64,000 nt of DNA from Bacteroidota bacterium (GTDB lineage Bacteria; Bacteroidota; Bacteroidia; Bacteroidales; JAAUTT01). How positions within the stretch are numbered: position 1 is the first letter of the stretch; every line of letters begins with the position of its first letter. Under the pieces are notes generated by a model. That model made no database searches and was not told the DNA's origin. It saw nothing but the letters and a program-made list of their open reading frames with translations. The position numbers were made by a program, and so were the translations under genes. Below are positions 26,797-35,590 of this stretch, in pieces. The stretch lies in the NCBI GenBank assembly GCA_023429135.1, contig JAEYWD010000068.1, positions 1-64,000 of the forward strand. Direction: 5' to 3'.

Positions 26797-27903
26797 CTAC
26801 TCCTTCTCTTTTTTCTTAAACAGTCCTTTAATTTTCTTCATAATACCATTCGATCCTGCATCGCCATTCTGGTCGCCTATCAGGTAGGCATAGGGGTAGA
26901 GGCCTTCAACGTTATCCAGTATAATTTTAATCATTCCCAGCAATGGCAGGAAGAGAATTACCCCTGCAATTCCCCAAACCAGACCTCCTACAATAAGAAT
27001 AAAAATTGTAAAAAACGGGCTCACATTCACATTTCCGCCCACAACATAAGGCTCTATAAAATAGTTATCGAAAAGTTGGGCAAGAGATATTACAATGAGC
27101 ACTCCCAACGCCGGTCCAAACGAATCGTTAGAAACAAGGGCCATAAAAATTGGTAGCAAACCTCCAATAACCGGTCCAACATAGGGGATAAAGGTTACTA
27201 TCGCCGCAATGGCCGATAGCAAAAAAGCGTTTTTGATGCCGAGAATCAATAATCCAATTGTATAAAAAATTGTGAGAATAATGATGGAGATAGCCCTGCC
27301 CGACAGATATTGCTGTGCAATTTTGCTCACTTTCGAGATAATGGCTTTGGCATCTTCGCGCTTTTCGTCTTTATACATGAGTACAAAAAAGTTCTCGTAC
27401 TTTTCGCGATGCAGCAGAAACAAAAAAGTAAACACCAACACAAGCATAAATCCGCCAAACAAAGTAACAATACCCGTTACAACTCCGGTGAGGTAACTTC
27501 CGGCGCTGCTGATTGTATTCTTAGTTTGTTCTTTTAAAGCTTTTATTTGTTGCTCAGGACTCATCCCAAACTGGTTTTCGACCCAGCCCTGAATGCTTGT
27601 AATAAATTCTTCGAGCCGCTTCTGAATCTGAGGTAAATCTTCGGTCAGGGTTACAATTTGAGCTGTTATAAGAGATAGCACCGCCATAATAGAAATAACT
27701 ATCAGAAATACCGAAATAAGCGTTGAGAAAACTCTGGTAACTCCCCAGCTTTCAAGCTTATTGGAAACGGGTGTCATCAACATGGCCAGAAATATCGAGA
27801 AAACTGTGAGGATGAGGATATCCCGGCCAAAATACAGAACTACCGTAAGTAAAATAAAGAACAGAAGGTTGTCATTGATTTGGGAAATGGAAAGTCGTTT
27901 CAT
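26797..27903 (-). CDS. AI-2E family transporter (PerM/YdiK type)
   Basis: A 368-residue inner-membrane protein of the AI-2E (PF01594) family. About seven or eight TM segments; the signature FIPYVGPVIGGLLP is near residue 240 and the following SLAQLFDNYFIEPYVVGGNVN near 285. A charged tail (KKIKGLFKKKEKE) is cytosolic. Members have been linked to autoinducer-2 export or Na+/H+ exchange; which applies here is unknown. It separates the glycan island from the utilization locus. Confidence 0.9.
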   Translation of the reverse strand: MKRLSISQINDNLLFFILLTVVLYFGRDILILTVFSIFLAMLMTPVSNKLESWGVTRVFSTLISVFLIVISIMAVLSLITAQIVTLTEDLPQIQKRLEEFITSIQGWVENQFGMSPEQQIKALKEQTKNTISSAGSYLTGVVTGIVTLFGGFMLVLVFTFLFLLHREKYENFFVLMYKDEKREDAKAIISKVSKIAQQYLSGRAISIIILTIFYTIGLLILGIKNAFLLSAIAAIVTFIPYVGPVIGGLLPIFMALVSNDSFGPALGVLIVISLAQLFDNYFIEPYVVGGNVNVSPFFTIFILIVGGLVWGIAGVILFLPLLGMIKIILDNVEGLYPYAYLIGDQNGDAGSNGIMKKIKGLFKKKEKE

Positions 27904-27983
27904 TAAGAGACCATTTAGGGTGAATTCTTTTTAATAAAACCCTTAAATGGAACTTTTGCTCTCCTATGGAACTAAAAATATGG

Positions 27984-28013
27984 AAAAAGCCTGCTGATGC
28001 CTTTACAACAGGC
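27984..28013 (-). terminator. Terminator at the 3' end of the polysaccharide utilization locus
   Basis: On the minus strand GCCTGTTG (complement of 28006-28013) pairs with CAGCAGGC (complement of 27989-27996), followed by TTTTT. It lies 21 bases after the stop of the last lyase gene. Confidence 0.8.
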
Positions 28014-28034
28014 CTTTCCATTAACCTTTGTTTT

Positions 28035-29975
28035 TTACTTCGCCGAAACCTTCATAATATATTTATCCTTTGCTTTTGGAGCTTTGGCTTTGAGGTTAAC
28101 ACGATAAATATTATCGCCCCATTTCTGAATAATACCCTTATCTTCCATGGCTTCTAATTTTATCTTTTCTACCGAAGCATCAAATTGGCCGGCATTGTAT
28201 TGGATTACAAAATCTTTTGCTTTTCCGCTTTCGTTTTTATAATGTATCACCACTTCTCCCGGTTTTGTAACTTCTGCAGAATGGCAGGTGATGAGGTGCT
28301 GGGTGACCGACTCGGCCTTTGAAAGATCGGATTCATCCTGAATGATTACACCTTTGGTTCTGTTGAAGGTGAGCGTTCGTTTCCACGAATTTATACCAGC
28401 ATCGGCCGGGTACGATTTTGCAATATCCAGCACAAACTGAACTTTAGCTTTATCAGCCTTATAGCTCACATTTTGGGCTCTGTAGTTTTCGCCTGGCAAT
28501 TGTTCCTTACCATTGATGGTTGGAAGGTTGTGGTAATCGGAGCAGTTGTACCAGATATCGTAACGCTTGTCGCTGAAGGTCTTGCGTGTATAGGTTCCGC
28601 GGCCAACATCAATCAGCAGCGGCCAGCCGTCGTAATAAACCACATAATTACCAATATCGTTATGATTATGACTTTCGTTATTATGTCCTCCTTTGGCAGC
28701 AACAAAATATCCATTGGCAGAGCCTTTAATATCGCGTGCTATGAAAACCTGCAGATCGGGTAGCCACACATCCGATGGAAACGGAAGGCCCTTTTCAGCT
28801 TTTTTGTATTCATCCTGGATAAACAGAGAGAAGTAGTTTCTGAAATAATGGAACCTGCCAAGTTTGCCTTCAGGTTTATGGTACCAGGCACCGAACTTCA
28901 TCATATCGGGATCTTTAATGGCTTTACCGTATCGGTAAATCATCTCGGCATCGGGGGTAAACTGGGGATCGGCATCAGCAAAATTCAGGAAGTATTTATC
29001 ACCAATCTGGGCGCGATAAATAAACTTTCCCATTTCCTGGAATTTACGGTCGGCATAAACATATGCAAATGCATTGTTTGAGGCCACATTCAACATTTCA
29101 ATATTATCGAATAACGAAGCAGCGGCGGCGCCCCAGTAACCAGGACCTTCATCACACCCACCATCCGTAGGATAGGGATTCAAAAAAGCATCGAGAACAA
29201 AAAGGATTTTTGCTACGGCTTCAGTACGTTTCTGATCGTTTTTCTCCAGCAATAGAACGGAGTTTAACCAGTTGGAACAAATCCACGGGTTCCAGTTATT
29301 CGGGCGACCAGCTCCTGGCGCTGTTCCCATCCATCCATGGTAATTGTTCATCAGGGGCGTAAATACCCGTTTATCGGTTTCGAAATAAATTCTTTTGCGA
29401 ATCTGAGGCGATACTGCTTCAAGTTTTTCACCCAGAAAATAGTCGATCCACGAAAGAAAGGTGGCAGTTTCTGCAGCAAAGAGGTCGACAAACGGACGCG
29501 AAACATCCATTAATCCCGAATATTCTTTTGATTTAGGCAGATGAGCAGGTACTCCCCAGAACGATTCTTCGCAAATGGACCAAACGCCATTGATGATTGG
29601 ATCGACAAAACGGCCTTTATTTTCGTAAATCTCCGCAATAACCATAGTTCCAAGCACCTCGCGTTTCTTAAAACTTAGATTTTGATATTCGTCGCGATCG
29701 CCGGTACGATCAATTAAAAGCGATTTTGTAGCCGGAATGGAAGGCCAGTCGTAATTGAGATAACTTTCGGCTGTGGTCAGATATGCCTTTAGCAACTCCT
29801 GATCGGCTTTCGACCAGCCATCCCTGTCGTTGATTTTTGGGAAAGGAGTGAATTTAGCTTGAGGTATCAGCGCCCTGCCAAGTTCTTCTTTGGAGAATTT
29901 TCCGCTCAGCAGGTTCTGGGCTTGCACTGAAAGTCCCAGAAGCGCCACAAAAATAATTACGATGCTCTTTTTCAT
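28035..29975 (-). CDS. Heparinase II/III superfamily lyase, last gene of the locus
   Basis: A 646-residue exported protein (signal peptide cleaved near SVQAQ-NLL). Architecture of heparinase II/III-like lyases: an alpha/alpha toroid (about 50-370) with NNWNPW (226-231) and DEGPGYWG (274-281, a candidate catalytic Tyr), then a beta-sandwich (about 375-640) with the His-rich GGHNNESHNHNDIGNY (429-444). It should cleave a uronic-acid-containing polysaccharide or oligosaccharide by beta-elimination in the periplasm. Family number and substrate cannot be fixed by eye. It follows the BNR-4 gene by 25 bases. Confidence 0.82.
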   Translation of the reverse strand: MKKSIVIIFVALLGLSVQAQNLLSGKFSKEELGRALIPQAKFTPFPKINDRDGWSKADQELLKAYLTTAESYLNYDWPSIPATKSLLIDRTGDRDEYQNLSFKKREVLGTMVIAEIYENKGRFVDPIINGVWSICEESFWGVPAHLPKSKEYSGLMDVSRPFVDLFAAETATFLSWIDYFLGEKLEAVSPQIRKRIYFETDKRVFTPLMNNYHGWMGTAPGAGRPNNWNPWICSNWLNSVLLLEKNDQKRTEAVAKILFVLDAFLNPYPTDGGCDEGPGYWGAAAASLFDNIEMLNVASNNAFAYVYADRKFQEMGKFIYRAQIGDKYFLNFADADPQFTPDAEMIYRYGKAIKDPDMMKFGAWYHKPEGKLGRFHYFRNYFSLFIQDEYKKAEKGLPFPSDVWLPDLQVFIARDIKGSANGYFVAAKGGHNNESHNHNDIGNYVVYYDGWPLLIDVGRGTYTRKTFSDKRYDIWYNCSDYHNLPTINGKEQLPGENYRAQNVSYKADKAKVQFVLDIAKSYPADAGINSWKRTLTFNRTKGVIIQDESDLSKAESVTQHLITCHSAEVTKPGEVVIHYKNESGKAKDFVIQYNAGQFDASVEKIKLEAMEDKGIIQKWGDNIYRVNLKAKAPKAKDKYIMKVSAK

Positions 29976-30000
29976 ATTTGTCAGGTTAATGTTAGAAAGT

Positions 30001-31368
30001 TTATTTATTCAATTTCACAGGAACTGCGAACTCCGCCTTCATATCGTAAGGCAATTCCCAAACAGTGTCGCCACTCTTATTTGTAAAATACAGTTTGGAT
30101 TCGGAAAGCTTGTCGGCATCGCCGTCGGCCCAGAAAGCATAAAAATCCTTGTGTGCATTAAGAGGGCGACGCGCATAGGAATGATTCCGTGGACTGTTTG
30201 CGGTAATACGCCTCACTTTTGTCCAGCTTTGTCCTGAGTTTTTACTTTCCCACAATTCCATTTCACCGCCGGTGCCCAGTTTCTGGGGACCAGCACCGGT
30301 AGGTCCTATAATCTGCCAGGTATTTCCTTCGATATACAGCGACCCCATGTCGTAGTTATGTGTCGATTCGCAAACTTTATAAAAGTTCCATTTCCCTCCC
30401 TTCCAATGTGCAATAGTCCATTCGCGGGGATCCCCTTTTGGGCCGGGTTCATGAAACCGGCTCACCACATAGAGGATTACAGGATTCCCATCTTTATCGA
30501 AGCTGATATCGTTGATGTATACAAGCTTTTTCTCCGCTTCATAATCCTTCACCAAAGCATCGCAGTGAATATCGGAAAGGGGCATCTGCAACACCTTTCC
30601 ACCCGCAGATTTCCAGGTCTGGCCCAAATTATCGGTTTGTACATAATACAGATTGGTGCGCTTGTTAACATCGCCGCCAGGATGGTAATTAAAAGCCGAT
30701 ATCACCTTCTTTCCAAGCACATTCGAAACCTGGTAATGACCGCCAAACCCGGCAAGTTTTTGTTCAGGTAGCCAGTTTTTACCATTGGTGCTGGTTGTCC
30801 AGTATAGTTCGCGTCCCCTTGTATATTTGGTAAAAAAATAAAAGAAACCGTCTTTACCCATCCACCATGGCTGAGGGTAGGTCATTTCGCCTTCCCTGAC
30901 TTTTTCGAAAGAATTGATTGAAAAAGGCTTTGTGCTTTTGAAAATAATCCCGGGTCGGCTTGTGTTACGACCACTCACGAAAACCCAGATGAACCCATTG
31001 CTGTCGATTGACATGGAAGCATTATCGTGAGGATCGTCCACACCCATTTTGTCGTAAACAATAACCGGCTTGGGAACTTCATGCGATTTATGATCGAAGT
31101 ACGAAATCATAATCAGCAAATGGCGTTCTTCTTTTTTAGTTGTTCCGCCATAAACAAAGAAGGTTTTGTCCGCCTTGGGAGAATAAATGGCCACCGGAAT
31201 ATGATCGGCGGTATAGGTTCCCAAACCACCTGAGTACTTATCGCCATGTTCGGAAAACTGCCCCAGAGTGAACCAGATACCGCGGTAACCGTCAATTTTG
31301 GGGTTTTGAGCGAGAACCTGTGTAAATAGCATTAGCAATAAACCTTGTAACAGAAAATTACGTGTCAT
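30001..31368 (-). CDS. BNR-4 repeat beta-propeller protein, possible polysaccharide lyase
   Basis: A 455-residue exported protein (signal peptide near VLAQ-NPK). It matches the BNR_4 type of propeller: GYRGIWFTLGQ, KYSGGLGTYTADHIPVAIY, SYFDHKSHEVPKPVIVYDK, DDPHDNASMSID, VFVSGRNTSRPG. The same motif series is seen in PL24/PL25-type ulvan lyases, which are seven-bladed propellers with His, Tyr and Arg as catalytic residues; His and Arg candidates are present (DDPHDN, SGRNTSRPG). I infer a lyase or a glycan-binding propeller acting on uronate-containing chains. It sits between a CE15 esterase and a heparinase-like lyase. Confidence 0.75.
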   Translation of the reverse strand: MTRNFLLQGLLLMLFTQVLAQNPKIDGYRGIWFTLGQFSEHGDKYSGGLGTYTADHIPVAIYSPKADKTFFVYGGTTKKEERHLLIMISYFDHKSHEVPKPVIVYDKMGVDDPHDNASMSIDSNGFIWVFVSGRNTSRPGIIFKSTKPFSINSFEKVREGEMTYPQPWWMGKDGFFYFFTKYTRGRELYWTTSTNGKNWLPEQKLAGFGGHYQVSNVLGKKVISAFNYHPGGDVNKRTNLYYVQTDNLGQTWKSAGGKVLQMPLSDIHCDALVKDYEAEKKLVYINDISFDKDGNPVILYVVSRFHEPGPKGDPREWTIAHWKGGKWNFYKVCESTHNYDMGSLYIEGNTWQIIGPTGAGPQKLGTGGEMELWESKNSGQSWTKVRRITANSPRNHSYARRPLNAHKDFYAFWADGDADKLSESKLYFTNKSGDTVWELPYDMKAEFAVPVKLNK

Positions 31369-31421
31369 TTTAAATTTTTAAAATTGTATAAATTACAATA
31401 AAACTTAGCTTTCCAGTATCA

Positions 31422-31466
31422 CCTCACCCGACCCCTCTCCTCAGAGGAGAGGGGTCGGGGGTGAGG
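31422..31466. repeat. GC-rich stem-loop inside the locus
   Basis: CCTCACCCGACCCCTCTCC (from 31422) pairs with GGAGAGGGGTCGGGGGTGAGG (to 31466) with a two-base bulge: about 21 bp of stem and almost no loop. It fills the 105-base gap between the CE15 gene and the BNR-4 gene. It is a repeat-like sequence; in RNA it would be a very stable barrier or processing site. Confidence 0.7.
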
Positions 31467-31473
31467 CTTTCCC

Positions 31474-32715
31474 TTACTTTAAAACCTTATACGCAAAATC
31501 CATAAAGAAATTCCAGTCTTTCAGCATCAAATTATGCTCTCCATCGCGAACGTGGTATGCAACCTGGCCGCTCATTACCGGAGTGTTTAACGGAGGCATT
31601 TCAGGACTTAACTGCATAGCAGGTTTAAAAAGACGATAAACATCCAGCGAATGATATAATGCAAGATACTGCCCTTTCGGGTCGGCCCATAAATCGCGGT
31701 CAGCACTGGCTACATACAGGGCGCGGGGAGCAATCAAAGCCATCAGCATGTGATTATCCACCGGAAGAGAATCCTCCTTATTTGCATATGCTTTATAATT
31801 GCCACAGAACCAATGAGGGAACGATTTATTGATGCGATCAATTGTTTCGCCGTATTTTCTCCTTTCCAGGGATGTACCGCCACAACCGGCCTCGTTGGGA
31901 ATCACAAGGGCAATGCGTTCGTCGAGAGCTCCAGCCCATAAAGCTGTTTTGCCTCCACGGGAATGCCCTACAACCGCAATTTTATCTTTGGCTATTGCTT
32001 TGTCGGTTACAAGATAATCCACACAGCGACTGGTTCCCCATGCCCAGGCAGCTAAGGTGCCCCACGACTCGTTATTACGACTCTTATCCAGCAAGGCATG
32101 AATACCATCTTTAAATTCATCGTGTTTATCGGGATCTACATCAGCATTATAAAAAGCAGCGACTGCATATCCCCTCGCAATTATTTCCTCAGCCGGCCAG
32201 AATTCGCTTTTCTTTTGCCGTGTAAAATCGATGTTATCGGGAGGACGGTTGCATACCAAAAGAAAAGCTGGTACCGGTTTTTGAATATTATTCGGAATAA
32301 AAAGTCCCATATGAATTGTAAGCGACCTACTTGCTGCGGAAACAGTAATATTGACCAACTTCATGGTCGCCCTTCCGTTCATGGCATTCTTATCTTCCTT
32401 CACCACTTTAAAATCCTTATGGTACCTGGTGGAAGGCACTCTTCCAAACACCTGCGATTCAAATAATGCCAGAATCTCTGGACGTCGTATCTTCCTCCAT
32501 TCTTCGGGATGAATCACTTTTTTACCATCAGTGGTAACCAACGGATCGGGAAGTGTATAAATGGGGACTTTCTCTTCGTAATAATTGAATTCCGTTTGAT
32601 TTTGAGAAAGCTTTTCCACCAGTTCCGGCGAAGCTTTCCAGCTTTCCCTTTCCTGAGAAAAAGTGAAGATTGGCAACGCCAGCAACATTAATGAGAGTCT
32701 TAATTTAGTGATCAT
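31474..32715 (-). CDS. CE15 glucuronoyl esterase-like alpha/beta hydrolase
   Basis: A 413-residue exported hydrolase (signal peptide near FTFSQ). It carries the bacterial CE15 pattern: nucleophile GHSRGG (S252), the acidic region PNEAGCGG (E275), ERRKYGETI, FPHWFCGNYK, the stretch HMLMALIAPRALYVASADRDLWADPKG, and a C-terminal DGEHN (H394). CE15 enzymes cleave esters on the carboxylate of glucuronic acid, known from lignin-xylan links and methyl glucuronates. In this locus it could free blocked uronates so that lyases and GH88 can act. Tightly packed after the preceding gene (20 bases). Confidence 0.87.
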   Translation of the reverse strand: MITKLRLSLMLLALPIFTFSQERESWKASPELVEKLSQNQTEFNYYEEKVPIYTLPDPLVTTDGKKVIHPEEWRKIRRPEILALFESQVFGRVPSTRYHKDFKVVKEDKNAMNGRATMKLVNITVSAASRSLTIHMGLFIPNNIQKPVPAFLLVCNRPPDNIDFTRQKKSEFWPAEEIIARGYAVAAFYNADVDPDKHDEFKDGIHALLDKSRNNESWGTLAAWAWGTSRCVDYLVTDKAIAKDKIAVVGHSRGGKTALWAGALDERIALVIPNEAGCGGTSLERRKYGETIDRINKSFPHWFCGNYKAYANKEDSLPVDNHMLMALIAPRALYVASADRDLWADPKGQYLALYHSLDVYRLFKPAMQLSPEMPPLNTPVMSGQVAYHVRDGEHNLMLKDWNFFMDFAYKVLK

Positions 32716-32735
32716 ACTTTTTTAAAAATATATAA

Positions 32736-35561
32736 TTACAGAAGTTTAATCTCAGTATTCATAACAGCAGGAAGCCTAAGAGTTTTACACTGGCCCATAG
32801 TTTCCACCTGTCCGCCATTTTCAGTGGTAAACATCATGTTATATTTAATTTTCTTTTTATTCACCTTTGAGATTTCAATTGGTGAATCAGAGCTGATTAA
32901 AAGTTTATTACCTTCAACAATAACGGAAACCGATGCCCGTTGAGATTTAGTTTTTATACAAAGATTATCATAGGTAAGTTCCCGGCCACAACCCAGATAC
33001 AGGGCTGCGGTTTTACCATTTACCTTACTTACAACTCCGAAACTTCCTTTAAAGGCCCAGCCTTTACCTGTAAATCTTTTAGCAGTATCTACCGACTGGA
33101 AAATTATATCCTTCGATTTATCTTTATGAGTCACCTCCAATAAAGTGAAAACATCCTTATCATTTTCGTTCAGAACAGCAATATTTTCAACCGTATTGCC
33201 CAGAATTCCCCTGTAAGGTTCAAAAACAACCACAAACGGATTCGACTTAGCTTCCTTTTCGGTACGGATGGTAAACAATGGCAGTGGTTTGCCGGTGTAA
33301 ATCTGTCCGGCCGACTTCGATTTAGGTGAAAAAGCGGTGTAGTAAACCCTATCGTTACCGCCGGCAATCAAAGCCTGGAGAAACAGGTCGTCTGTTTTGC
33401 CATCCTTAACCGGGAATCGCGCAACTACATTACCGGAATGGTTCCCGAGCTTACGAACATCGGTAAAAAATCTGAACCCGGGATAATCCTTTTCTGTTAC
33501 CGGATAAGTGGTTTCGAAAGTGGCTAAAGGTTCGCGCTTACTGTTAAGAAGAGAGACATTTTCGCCGATATTATGGTAAACATAGTCGTTGCTTACTTTA
33601 TTATCCGACCTGAAAATATCAACATAATAACCACTTTTAGGTGATTTGCGGATAATAGCCAGCGTTCGCGACTGGTTTGTGCTGGTAGACTTATCGAAAT
33701 ACCTGGTATCGGTAAATGAATAGTTCTGCGAAACAGCTTTTTTATCGGCCAAAGGTTCCATGGATGCCAATTCAATCTGTCCCACATTCTTTGTTCCGGC
33801 GCTTCCGCTGAAAGGAACAGAACTCGACATTCCCGCCGCTACCACTGTGTTATGCGCGGCCCATTGGCTGTAATAATTACGGTGCATAGGGTGTTCGTAA
33901 TTAGGTCCGGTACCGGGATCGAGTCCCATGATTTCTCCCAGCCCATAAAGCTCCATCGACATCCCGTTGCAGTGGTTGTGATTATAAGTTGCCTGCTGCA
34001 CTCCAACCATCAAACCATACATAGGATCCATGCCATTGCGTTGTACATAGTATTTGGCAAACTCCATTTCGCCGGTGCGAGGCCATTCATAAACCACTTC
34101 TGATTGCGGAAATTCGGGCAAAAAGCATAATAAGCCTAAGAACCCTGATTTGTCGCGGTTATATCTTCCTCCATCAATCAGTTTTTTCATGGAAGCCAAC
34201 ATTTCGGCCTTAGCCGGAGAGTCATACTTCACAGCACCTATAAGGCCAATCTCAAGTGACTCGGCACTCTGACCGGCGTGACCGGTGTCGCCGAAGCCTC
34301 CTTCTACAAGGTTGGGGAAAGAATATTTGAGCATGGCATACGAAGCTTTAAAAAGAGCCGGAAAATCCCTGAAGATGTTGTAGCCATTCTTCTCCAAAGC
34401 CAATGCACTAACCAAAAGATTGCCTACCGGATAGTTATGATATCCACCCGGCTCCTTCCAATGACCGTCGTGAGTCAACCACTTTTCGACTGTGGAAGGA
34501 AATGCCAGTTGTCCGCAACCACCGTTAATAGTATCTCTTTTTAGTACAAACTGAAGGAAATAATCCTGACGCTGTTTATTTTCCAGGTTCAAAGCAGCAA
34601 ACACCAGCGTTGAACTCTCGGCAGCATACCAGTTGTTGTTCCAGAAGCCACGAAAAGCAAGAGTGGCGGCAAACTTTTCGAATACCACCTCATACCATTT
34701 CATCTCGTAACCTTTTTGCAGCATGTATGGCTTAACAAAGTCGTAAGCGAGGATTATGGGGCGGTAACTCTGGTCGCCCAAGGTCTGCATATCGAGAAAT
34801 CCGGTACGGCAAGGACCAACAAAGGGCTCCTGGTAATAAACTCCGTGTGCCCACTGGTCAAGAATATCGGCGGCAAACTTTGCATATTTTTCCTGACCGG
34901 TTAACCAGTAAAGAATTGCGCTTTCGAGTGCCAGATCGTTGATATCCCCGTTTATATCGGTAATATAAGCCTGAGGATCTACCCATTCCTTTTGGTTTAT
35001 CTCGGGATTGAACAGAAACATAAGGCTGGAGGTGTCGTTAGGCACCAGTTCTTCAATAGTAGGTTTGCGATAGGGTGTCCCTTTGGTTGTAATAGGAGAA
35101 CGCAGATAAGTAGACACCCGGACGGTTGGCACCGGAGCATCGCCCGAATACCGTAAGAGCCGCTGACCGGCATTGTCGGCATACGCATGCGTGTAACGCT
35201 TACCCGGAACACGGTGCATCAAATAACGGCTAAGTATCCATTGGGGATCAGTTTGATGACGGTCAACATAGGGATCTACTCCTTTCTGCATCTCGCTGTA
35301 AATTGATTTAGCCCAGGATTGCTGCGAAATTTTATCCAAAACAGGTTGTTTATCACTATTTGTCACAAGTATATGGGGATTCTGGGCGACAACAGAACCC
35401 AGAAAAAACCATAAAGCAATCATTGAAAAACTAATACTCCTCACCATCACTTCAACATTTTGTTTATACAATAATTTATTTTGTTGCTGGCCGTTCACAG
35501 CAGTCGATAAAACCAGCGCGGATAAGCCCGACAGAGTAGTTAATGTTTTCGACATTCCCAT
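32736..35561 (-). CDS. Large heparinase II/III-like lyase with two stacked signal-like N-termini
   Basis: 941 residues from ATG 35561. A toroid (about 190-480) with GFWNNNWYAAESS (306-318) and EPGGYHNY (368-375), then beta-sheet domains with TYNHNHCNGMSMELYG (525-540), in the style of heparinase II/III and related ulvan or alginate lyases of about 900 residues (PL40 is possible but unproven). The N-terminus is odd: residues 1-25 look like a signal peptide (LSGLSALVLSTAVNG-QQ) and residues 39-60 look like a second one starting at Met39 (MVRSISFSMIALWFFLGSVVAQ-NP). Start at Met39 (35447) gives a normal exported protein; start at 35561 keeps normal operon spacing. The true start is undecided. 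Confidence 0.8.
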   Translation of the reverse strand: MGMSKTLTTLSGLSALVLSTAVNGQQQNKLLYKQNVEVMVRSISFSMIALWFFLGSVVAQNPHILVTNSDKQPVLDKISQQSWAKSIYSEMQKGVDPYVDRHQTDPQWILSRYLMHRVPGKRYTHAYADNAGQRLLRYSGDAPVPTVRVSTYLRSPITTKGTPYRKPTIEELVPNDTSSLMFLFNPEINQKEWVDPQAYITDINGDINDLALESAILYWLTGQEKYAKFAADILDQWAHGVYYQEPFVGPCRTGFLDMQTLGDQSYRPIILAYDFVKPYMLQKGYEMKWYEVVFEKFAATLAFRGFWNNNWYAAESSTLVFAALNLENKQRQDYFLQFVLKRDTINGGCGQLAFPSTVEKWLTHDGHWKEPGGYHNYPVGNLLVSALALEKNGYNIFRDFPALFKASYAMLKYSFPNLVEGGFGDTGHAGQSAESLEIGLIGAVKYDSPAKAEMLASMKKLIDGGRYNRDKSGFLGLLCFLPEFPQSEVVYEWPRTGEMEFAKYYVQRNGMDPMYGLMVGVQQATYNHNHCNGMSMELYGLGEIMGLDPGTGPNYEHPMHRNYYSQWAAHNTVVAAGMSSSVPFSGSAGTKNVGQIELASMEPLADKKAVSQNYSFTDTRYFDKSTSTNQSRTLAIIRKSPKSGYYVDIFRSDNKVSNDYVYHNIGENVSLLNSKREPLATFETTYPVTEKDYPGFRFFTDVRKLGNHSGNVVARFPVKDGKTDDLFLQALIAGGNDRVYYTAFSPKSKSAGQIYTGKPLPLFTIRTEKEAKSNPFVVVFEPYRGILGNTVENIAVLNENDKDVFTLLEVTHKDKSKDIIFQSVDTAKRFTGKGWAFKGSFGVVSKVNGKTAALYLGCGRELTYDNLCIKTKSQRASVSVIVEGNKLLISSDSPIEISKVNKKKIKYNMMFTTENGGQVETMGQCKTLRLPAVMNTEIKLL

Positions 35562-35590
35562 GGTAGTTAAGTTATGTTAGGTGTTGTAAT

